Origin: Clostridia bacterium
GTDB lineage: Bacteria; Bacillota; Clostridia; Christensenellales; Borkfalkiaceae
Length of the DNA stretch: 64,000 bases
Reading direction: 5' to 3'
Assembly: GCA_017468085.1 (NCBI GenBank)
Contig: JAFUJR010000017.1
Coordinates: 1-64,000, forward strand
Positions 58,711-64,000 of this stretch are shown one piece after another (positions within the stretch are counted from its first letter, which is position 1; each line of letters starts with the position of its first letter). Position numbers and translations under genes: made by a program. The notes under the pieces are model-generated. The model was given only the letters and a program-made list of their open reading frames with translations. It did no database searches and was not told where the DNA came from.

Positions 58711-58964
58711 TAGCCGTTCACTTCGCTTTCAATATAATCAACTACGTCGCCAACCGTCTTGAAATCGGAAACGCTGTCTTCGTCAAAACAGATATCGAAG
58801 GTTTCTTCAATCGCAATGACGACGAACAAGAGCCCTATGGAGTTCATACCCAAATCGGTGGTGAGGTTAGACGCCTCCGAGCAGTTATCCAGCGAAGAGG
58901 GGTCGTTGCCCGTTGCCTGCAAAATAATTTCTTTTAATTTTTCAATAATTTCGTTTCTCGTCAT
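58710..58964 (-). CDS. Acyl carrier protein
   Basis: An 84-aa carrier protein, four-helix type, with the phosphopantetheine serine (Ser42) in DLGMNSIGLLFVV, a variant of the DSL motif (NSI). The helix II face is hydrophobic and acidic as usual (AIEETFDICFDEDSVSDFKT). It is distinct from housekeeping AcpP, given its place between an AMP-dependent ligase and a phosphopantetheinyl transferase. Confidence 0.92.
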   Translation of the reverse strand: MTRNEIIEKLKEIILQATGNDPSSLDNCSEASNLTTDLGMNSIGLLFVVIAIEETFDICFDEDSVSDFKTVGDVVDYIESEVNG

Positions 58965-58969
58965 AATGC

Positions 58970-60481
58970 TTATCTCTGCTGATTTCTCAAAATTTTCATT
59001 GCGGGCGAACGCTTAAAGTCCTCATAGCGGAACACGATTTTGCTGATGCGTTGGAATGCGGGCAATTTCGCGTTTACTTTGTTGATTTCTTCGCGAATGA
59101 ACGCTTCGGGATCGGTCAAGCCGAGCGCTTTAACCACAACCGCGCGGGGAAGAACTTCCAAAACGAGCAAGCTCTTGCCGTCCGTGTTGTCCTCGTAAAC
59201 CAAGCAGTCCTGAATGGCGTCGATTGCATAAAATTTGTTTTCGATTTCCGCAGGGGAGATATTTTCGCCCGTCGAAAGAACGATAATCTCTTTCTTTCTG
59301 CCGACGATGTAAAGGAAGCCGTCTTCGTCAACGCGTACGAGGTCGCCCGTCTTAAACCAACCGTCCTCAAACGCGGTTGCGTTTTCTTCGGGTTCGCCTA
59401 CGTAGCAGTCAAGCATGTTTTCGCCCTTGAGCCAAAGCTCGCCTTCCACGATTTTGTATTCGAGGTTGGGATAGAAATAACCGACGGAATTTTTCTTTTC
59501 GAGGGGGATAGGGTTGCCGCTTACGAGATTCGCGCTTTCCGTCAAACCGTAGCCTGCAAGCATATCTACGCCGAATTTTTTGTATTCTTCAATCAAATAC
59601 TGAGGAACGTGCGCCGCGCCCGCGATGATGAATTTCAAATCTTCGCCAAGCATGTTCTTGCCAAACTGTTTGGAAAGGTTCATCGCCATTTCTGCAAGCG
59701 CGGGAACCATAACTATACCCGTAGGCTTGAAAGCAGGGATTTCACGGAACATATTCTTCGTATTTCTGCAAATATAAAGGGAGCTGCCCGAGCAGAGCGT
59801 CGTCAATAAGTTACGGATAAGCCCGAATACGTGCGTCAAAGGAAGCACGAGGAAATATCTTTGATGGAAGGTGTGTTTAATGCCGTAGCAGCCGTTTCTC
59901 GTACCTGCCATAACCGCGCGGTGAGAAAGCTGAGCCGCCTTGCTCTTACCCGTCGTACCGCCCGTGAAGATATAGGTGCAGGGCGCGCTCGAATCCACGT
60001 CAACCGCAGGCGCGGACTTGTCGCAGGTCGAAGCCGCGTCAATGCACTTCACCGCAGGGTTTTTCGCTTTCAAAATATCCAATTTTTCCGCAAGCGCGTC
60101 TGCGTAAGCGATTACGGAAAGACCGAATTTCAGCGAGCAGCCGAACACGGTCATGTTGTCAAGGTGCGCGGGAAGAAGTACCGCAACCGCGCCGAGGGTA
60201 GTGATTGCAAGGAACGCCTTTGCCCAATCGTAAGAGTTGGGGCAGAATACGCCAACTTTATCGCCTGCCTTAACGCCGTTGTCCACAAGGATAGCGCGGA
60301 ATGCCGCAACGTCCTTATCTACTTCTGCATAAGTATAGTTTTTACCGTCTACCAAAGCAACGAGGTCTGCAAATTCGCTTGCGCTCCAAGTCCACATTTC
60401 CGTAACGTTCTTAAACGTGCGGATTTTTGCGTATTCTTCGGGAACGGTGTAATTGCTGAAAAAGTTCTGGTTAATACTCAT
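58970..60481 (-). CDS. AMP-dependent acyl/aryl ligase
   Basis: A 503-aa ANL-superfamily adenylating enzyme. Motifs: P-loop TYIFTGGTTGKSKAAQLSHR (A3), LPLTHVFGL (A4-like), MLAGYGLTESANLVSGNP (A5), WFKTGDLVRVDEDGFLYIVG (A7/A8), and the C-terminal catalytic Lys496 in SPAMKILRNQ. It should activate a carboxylic acid and load it on the carrier protein encoded 5 bases downstream. The substrate (fatty or aromatic acid) cannot be told. AAAGGAG precedes the start. Confidence 0.92.
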   Translation of the reverse strand: MSINQNFFSNYTVPEEYAKIRTFKNVTEMWTWSASEFADLVALVDGKNYTYAEVDKDVAAFRAILVDNGVKAGDKVGVFCPNSYDWAKAFLAITTLGAVAVLLPAHLDNMTVFGCSLKFGLSVIAYADALAEKLDILKAKNPAVKCIDAASTCDKSAPAVDVDSSAPCTYIFTGGTTGKSKAAQLSHRAVMAGTRNGCYGIKHTFHQRYFLVLPLTHVFGLIRNLLTTLCSGSSLYICRNTKNMFREIPAFKPTGIVMVPALAEMAMNLSKQFGKNMLGEDLKFIIAGAAHVPQYLIEEYKKFGVDMLAGYGLTESANLVSGNPIPLEKKNSVGYFYPNLEYKIVEGELWLKGENMLDCYVGEPEENATAFEDGWFKTGDLVRVDEDGFLYIVGRKKEIIVLSTGENISPAEIENKFYAIDAIQDCLVYEDNTDGKSLLVLEVLPRAVVVKALGLTDPEAFIREEINKVNAKLPAFQRISKIVFRYEDFKRSPAMKILRNQQR

Positions 60482-60608
60482 CTTTTGTTTCTCCTTTATT
60501 ATGAGTTGGATTTTAGAAAGTTATCGGCGATGACGATTTGTAAAAGCAATCGCCGACGCATTCATACGTGCGTTCCATTAACCAAAAAACAAACGCACAT
60601 ACGATTAC
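60482..60608 (-). promoter_or_regulatory. Structured 5' leader of the ligase operon
   Basis: A leader of about 120 bases with two hairpins: GTGCGTT / AACGCAC (60568-60598) and TCGGCGAT / ATCGCCGA (60524-60556). No known riboswitch is recognised. Confidence 0.45.
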
Positions 60609-60637
60609 ATGATACTATTTTATCACCAAACTGTCAA
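60609..60637 (-). promoter_or_regulatory. Promoter of the ligase-ACP-transferase operon
   Basis: Minus strand TTGACA, 17 bases, TATCAT. Confidence 0.7.
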
Positions 60638-60712
60638 CTATTTTTCAACTCAACCTCACTTTTTGTTGAGGAAAGTAACAATTTGTAATATTTTATCCTT
60701 ACAAAAAATATT

Positions 60713-60735
60713 TCAACGCGTACATGGTAGGGGGT
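60713..60735 (-). repeat. GTACGCGTTGAA-type dispersed repeat, copy 14
   Basis: Minus strand CCCCTACCATGTACGCGTTG then AAA. Confidence 0.65.
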
Positions 60736-60741
60736 AATGAA

Positions 60742-60776
60742 AAATGCGGAATATAGAATGCGGAATGCTGAATTAA
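60742..60776 (+). repeat. AATGC-type intergenic repeat
   Basis: AAATGCGGAATATAGAATGC, then GGAATGCTGAATT. Confidence 0.6.
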
Positions 60777-60793
60777 AAACGCGTGTAAAAATA

Positions 60794-60822
60794 TTGACAA
60801 AATAAAAAATATCTGTTATACT
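60794..60822 (+). promoter_or_regulatory. Sigma-A promoter of the 144-aa protein
   Basis: TTGACA, 17 bases, TATACT. Confidence 0.8.
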
Positions 60823-60852
60823 TTGTCTAACGCGAATTTGGCGGAGGGAATT

Positions 60853-61287
60853 ATGAATTTAAAGAAGACGGAAAAAAACTTGACCGACCTACTCAATAAA
60901 AAGATGGGGTTGGAATTTACCTATAAAACGGAAGAGGGACTTTTGCTTGCCAATTGCAATATTTCTTTGTACGGGCGGGAAAAGCCGATCACCTGCAATC
61001 TTTGGATTTTTGAGGCGGGCTCGGTGCTGATTTCTTTCTTGTGCGGAGAAGCGCCCTACACGGCGCGCGTGCTCGACGCCGCTTCCCGCTTTAACAGTGA
61101 GGTTACCTTCCTCAAGGCTACGGTTATGTCGGGCGTTTTGAATATTTTACACGAGGCGTACGTCGTCGAGGAAAAACTTTTGCCCGCTTACGTAAAGGGC
61201 ATTTTAGGCGTTTTGGTTTCCGACGAAGTAAAGAAAAATTTGGAAGAGCTGTTGCAGGCCTGTGAAGAAACTTCCCTTCAATCCTAA
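60853..61287 (+). CDS. Hypothetical protein, YbjN-like layout
   Basis: A 144-aa soluble alpha/beta protein: KKTEKNLTDLLNKKMGLEFT, a strand-rich middle (NLWIFEAGSVLISFLCGEAP), helical VLDAASRFNSEVTFLKATVM, and a C-terminal helix KNLEELLQACEE. The order helix-strands-helix recalls YbjN/chaperone-like folds but similarity is too low to name. GGAGGG lies upstream of the ATG and a good promoter precedes it. Confidence 0.65.
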   Translation: MNLKKTEKNLTDLLNKKMGLEFTYKTEEGLLLANCNISLYGREKPITCNLWIFEAGSVLISFLCGEAPYTARVLDAASRFNSEVTFLKATVMSGVLNILHEAYVVEEKLLPAYVKGILGVLVSDEVKKNLEELLQACEETSLQS

Positions 61288-61298
61288 AAATTCCAGCC

Positions 61299-61326
61299 GC
61301 AATTCAGCACTTAGCATTCAGCATTT
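61299..61326 (-). repeat. AATGC-type intergenic repeat
   Basis: GCAATTCAGCACTTAGCATT then CAGCATTT; minus strand AAATGCTGAATGCTAAGTGC. Confidence 0.55.
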
Positions 61327-61363
61327 AAAAACGCGCTCCCCCCGCATAAGGAAGCGCGTTTTT
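61327..61363. terminator. Bidirectional terminator
   Basis: Eleven-bp stem AAAAACGCGCT / AGCGCGTTTTT between the 144-aa gene and spmB. Confidence 0.85.
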
Positions 61364-61878
61364 CACATAATTTTACACAAAAAGCAGGCGAAAACCACGG
61401 ACGCCAAATAGGAAATTACGGCAATACATACCGCCGCGTTCAGCTTTTTCCGTTTTAGACCCGCAAAATACACCGCGCCGACGTAAAAAATCGTTTCCGA
61501 CGACCCATACACTACGCAAGCGCACCGCGAAATATAGCTGTCGACCCCGTAAATTTCCAATATGTCGGACAGAACGGCAATCCCGCCGCTCCCCGAAAGG
61601 GGCTTGATCAAAATCAGGGGCGCAATTTCCTTGGGTACGCCCAAAAAATCAAAGGCAGGCGCAAGCCATTTTGCCATTGCCGCGCTCAGTCCGCTTACCT
61701 CCATCAGCTTGGAAAGCATGGTTATCGCCGCTATGTAGGGAAAGACGGAAATGATCAACGGAAGCACCCCTTTCACGCCGTCCGCAAACGAATCGTATAC
61801 CCGCACTTTTCGAAAAAGCGCAAACGCAAACGACCCGAAAAAGATAAGGGGGATTATGAGTGCCAAAATCTTCGTCAT
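61363..61878 (-). CDS. spmB: Spore maturation protein B
   Basis: A 171-aa SpmB with the nucleoside-recognition/Gate domain: LPLIISVFPYIAAITMLSKL, ILIKPLSGSGGIAVLSDILE, and CVVYGSSETIFYVGAVYFAG. SpmA and SpmB together are needed in Bacillus for spore core dehydration and heat resistance. Start overlaps the stop of spmA by 4 bases (ATGA). Confidence 0.94.
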   Translation of the reverse strand: MTKILALIIPLIFFGSFAFALFRKVRVYDSFADGVKGVLPLIISVFPYIAAITMLSKLMEVSGLSAAMAKWLAPAFDFLGVPKEIAPLILIKPLSGSGGIAVLSDILEIYGVDSYISRCACVVYGSSETIFYVGAVYFAGLKRKKLNAAVCIAVISYLASVVFACFLCKIM

Positions 61879-61894
61879 CGCGTACCTGCCCCCG
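61875..61894 (-). repeat. GTACGCGTTGAA-type dispersed repeat, copy 15
   Basis: Minus strand CGGGGGCAGGTACGCGATGA; it covers the spmA stop and spmB start codons. Confidence 0.55.
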
Positions 61895-62501
61895 CCGTTT
61901 TCCGTTTTTTACCCCATACGTGCCTCGTTTTTTCCTTGCAAGCAGCCGTCTTTTTCGGCTTAATAAATACGAACACCAGCAAAACCCCAAGCGCCGTCGA
62001 AAATATGGAAGTGAAAAGGGTGGGCAGAATAATATCCGTCGGCGCGCCGCTCCCCATCGCCACGCGCACGGCAACGAGAGAGGTCGGCAAAAGCTGTAAC
62101 GAGGTCGCGTTTAAAACGAAGAACATCGCGGATGAAAATTCCGCGTTTTCCGTCCTATCCAAAAGCTGCGCCGTCTGTACGCCGTAGGGGGTTGCCGCCC
62201 CCGAAATCCCAAGCACGTTGACGGACAAATTCATGCACGCCGCCGAAAGCGCTTCCTCGTCGTCCGTTTTCAAAATCCGCCGCGCAATCGGTTTTAAAAG
62301 ACGGGAAACACCCCTCGAAACGCCGCTGTTTTCCCAAACGCGCATCAACCCCATCCATACGGAATAGGTTGCGATAAGCGAAGCGGAGAGGGTGGCTGCC
62401 CTCGACGCGCCCTCCAGCATTGCCGACAAAAAATTCTCGGGCGAGGCGCAGAGCAGTAAAAAGGTACAAACTAAAAAAATCAGGGTAAAAATCACGTTCA
62501 T
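61875..62501 (-). CDS. spmA: Spore maturation protein A
   Basis: A 208-aa SpmA, integral membrane, Gate-domain family: SVWMGLMRVWENSGVSRGVS, NLSVNVLGISGAATPYGVQ, and TSLQLLPTSLVAVRVAMGSG. The C-terminal tail is basic (KEKTRHVWGKKRKTAGAGTR), and its last six codons coincide with a dispersed repeat copy. Coupled to spmB. Confidence 0.94.
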   Translation of the reverse strand: MNVIFTLIFLVCTFLLLCASPENFLSAMLEGASRAATLSASLIATYSVWMGLMRVWENSGVSRGVSRLLKPIARRILKTDDEEALSAACMNLSVNVLGISGAATPYGVQTAQLLDRTENAEFSSAMFFVLNATSLQLLPTSLVAVRVAMGSGAPTDIILPTLFTSIFSTALGVLLVFVFIKPKKTAACKEKTRHVWGKKRKTAGAGTR

Positions 62502-62568
62502 AGCCTTAATATATGCGCAAAAAAGGGCAAAAATGAGCGCCTTTTCCCTATCAGCCCTCTCAAAACAG

Positions 62569-62597
62569 TTTACTTTTCAAGTAAAAAGCGGTATAAT
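62569..62597 (+). promoter_or_regulatory. Sigma-A promoter of metG
   Basis: TTTACT, 17 bases, TATAAT. A GCGCCT/AGGCGC hairpin follows in the leader. Confidence 0.7.
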
Positions 62598-62683
62598 GAA
62601 GAATAATGGATAACTGTGCGCCTTTCAGGCGCGGTATTTCGCAAGATAAACAAGAAATCAACGCATAAGGAGTAAACGCTATT

Positions 62684-64000
62684 ATGGCAAAAAAACCTTA
62701 TTATATCACCACCGCAATTGCCTATACTTCGGGCAAACCGCATATCGGCAATACTTACGAAGCAATTTTGGCAGACGCTATCGCTCGTTTTAAGCGCAAG
62801 CAGGGCTACGACGTGTTCTTTATGACCGGCACGGACGAGCACGGCCAAAAAATTCAAGAAAAAGCACAGGCGGCAGGCGTAACGCCCCAAGCGTTCGTCG
62901 ATAAAGTAGCGGGCGAAATCAAAGAAATTTGGGATAACGTCGGCACGTCGTACGATAAATTTATCCGCACCACCGACGCAGACCACGTCGCGCAGGTGGC
63001 AAAAATCTTCAAAAAATTCTACGAGCAGGGCGACATTTACAAGGATTATTACGAGGGTATGTATTGTACCCCTTGCGAATCCTTTTGGACGGAAAGCCAA
63101 CTCAAAGACGGCAAATGCCCCGATTGCGGAAGAGATTGTAAGCCCGCCAAGGAAGAAGCCTACTTCTTCAAGATGAGCAAATACGCCGACAGACTTATCG
63201 AGCATATCAACACCCACCCCGAGTTCATTCAACCCGTTTCCCGTAAAAACGAGATGATGAACAACTTCCTCTTGAAAGGTTTGCAGGACTTGTGCGTATC
63301 GAGAACTTCGTTCTCGTGGGGTATTCCCGTCGATTTTGACAATCGCCACGTCGTTTACGTATGGCTCGACGCGCTGAGCAACTACATCACGGGCTTAGGC
63401 TTTGACGCGGACGGCAACCACGGCGAAAATTACAAAAAATATTGGCCCGCGGATCTGCACCTCATCGGCAAGGATATTCTCCGTTTCCACACCATTTATT
63501 GGCCCATCTTCCTTATGGCGCTCGGCGAACCCTTACCCAAGCAGATTTTCGGCCATCCTTGGCTGTTGCAAGGGGACGGAAAAATGAGTAAATCCAAGGG
63601 CAACGTCATTTACGCGGACGACCTCGCCCGCCTTTTCGGCGTGGACGCGGTGCGTTATTTCGTCTTGCACGAAATGCCTTTCGATAACGACGGACAAATC
63701 ACTTGGGAGCTCGTAACCGAACGCTTCAACACCGAGCTTGCCAACGTCCTTGGCAATTTGGTCAGCAGAACGATTGCAATGATAGAAAAATACTTCGGCG
63801 GCACGGTGGTAAGATCCTTGCCGGCAAACGAGGAAGACCCCGACGCAGAATTTAAAGCAACCGTAACGGGCGTCGTGGCAAAGGTCGGCGCGAAAGCGGA
63901 CGAGCTTCGTATCGCAGACGCCATCTCCGAAGTGTTCACGCTGTTCCGCCGTGCAAACAAATACATCGACGAAACCATGCCTTGGGCGCTTGCGAAAGAC
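62684..64000 (+). CDS. metG: Methionyl-tRNA synthetase (3' end beyond window)
   Basis: First 439 codons of MetRS, open at the right edge. Class I motifs are present: KPHIGNTYEAILADAI (HIGH variant), the zinc knuckle with CTPCES and CPDCGRDC, LHLIGKDILRFHTIYWPIFL, and KMSKSKGN. The anticodon-binding domain begins near residue 365 (TERFNTELANVLGNLVSRT). Its start follows TAAGGAG. It charges tRNA-Met. The single knuckle and the sequence fit the Firmicute MetG1 type; whether a C-terminal tRNA-binding domain exists lies outside the window. Confidence 0.96.
   Translation, partial: MAKKPYYITTAIAYTSGKPHIGNTYEAILADAIARFKRKQGYDVFFMTGTDEHGQKIQEKAQAAGVTPQAFVDKVAGEIKEIWDNVGTSYDKFIRTTDADHVAQVAKIFKKFYEQGDIYKDYYEGMYCTPCESFWTESQLKDGKCPDCGRDCKPAKEEAYFFKMSKYADRLIEHINTHPEFIQPVSRKNEMMNNFLLKGLQDLCVSRTSFSWGIPVDFDNRHVVYVWLDALSNYITGLGFDADGNHGENYKKYWPADLHLIGKDILRFHTIYWPIFLMALGEPLPKQIFGHPWLLQGDGKMSKSKGNVIYADDLARLFGVDAVRYFVLHEMPFDNDGQITWELVTERFNTELANVLGNLVSRTIAMIEKYFGGTVVRSLPANEEDPDAEFKATVTGVVAKVGAKADELRIADAISEVFTLFRRANKYIDETMPWALAKD

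Overview
The window looks like the chromosome of a spore-forming Clostridia-type Firmicute. Evidence is the set of sporulation and germination genes (spoIIR, sleB, a ypeB-like gene, spmA-spmB, an RsfA-like regulator), strong AGGAGG-type ribosome sites, sigma-A promoters of the TTGACA-17-TATAAT kind almost everywhere, T-box and L10-leader RNA control, and Firmicute-only small families. The lineage cannot be fixed further from sequence alone; the many hypothetical lipoproteins and dispersed short repeats would fit an uncultured gut lineage. No phage, transposase or CRISPR array is visible.

Layout. 0.3-4 kb: glycolysis genes gap and fba around a tyrosine-phosphatase-like lipoprotein, all on the minus strand. 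4.5-6 kb: rplM-rpsI. 6-13 kb: an ECF sigma factor overlapping a membrane beta-propeller protein (probable anti-sigma), a large lipoprotein, zinc-ribbon and membrane proteins, and two tiny coupled genes before rubrerythrin. 13.8-20 kb: trmL, spoIIR-sleB-ypeB, a Fur/PerR-type regulator and a PLP aminotransferase. 20.3-24 kb: rpmG-secE-nusG-rplK-rplA-[L10 leader]-rplJ-rplL. rpoB does not follow rplL. In its place are two genes for membrane-anchored zinc-ribbon proteins that each carry a copy of the L7/L12 C-terminal domain; the second has an 11-G tract in its promoter spacer. 25.8-31 kb: mostly unknown small proteins, a divergent XRE-regulator/membrane-protein pair with two operators, and a RuvX-DUF1292 fusion that appears leaderless. 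31.3-34 kb: tRNA-Gly(CCC) followed by an AT-rich Fic gene bracketed by identical 58-bp repeats and a decayed second fic copy. 36.4-38.8 kb: a DUF1538 membrane protein with two PII-like proteins.

39-52.4 kb is one long branched-chain amino acid biosynthesis cluster: ilvE, a T-box (probably leucine-sensing), then leuA-ilvB-ilvN-ilvC-ilvD-leuC-leuD-leuB-ilvA-ridA, holding nearly the whole Ile/Val/Leu pathway. After it come a PAP2 phosphatase, an EF-G-like GTPase with an altered G4 motif, a cysteine desulfurase, a ligase-ACP-phosphopantetheinyl transferase operon, spmA-spmB, and the start of metG at the right edge.

Across the window run several short dispersed repeats. The most striking is a roughly 20-bp element with core GTACGCGTTGAA, found about fifteen times both between and inside genes. 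Others are an AATGCNGAATGC family, palindromic elements in the ilvC-leuC spacers, and an array of five hairpins between rplA and rplJ. All functional calls rest on reading motifs and domains by eye; no database search was run.
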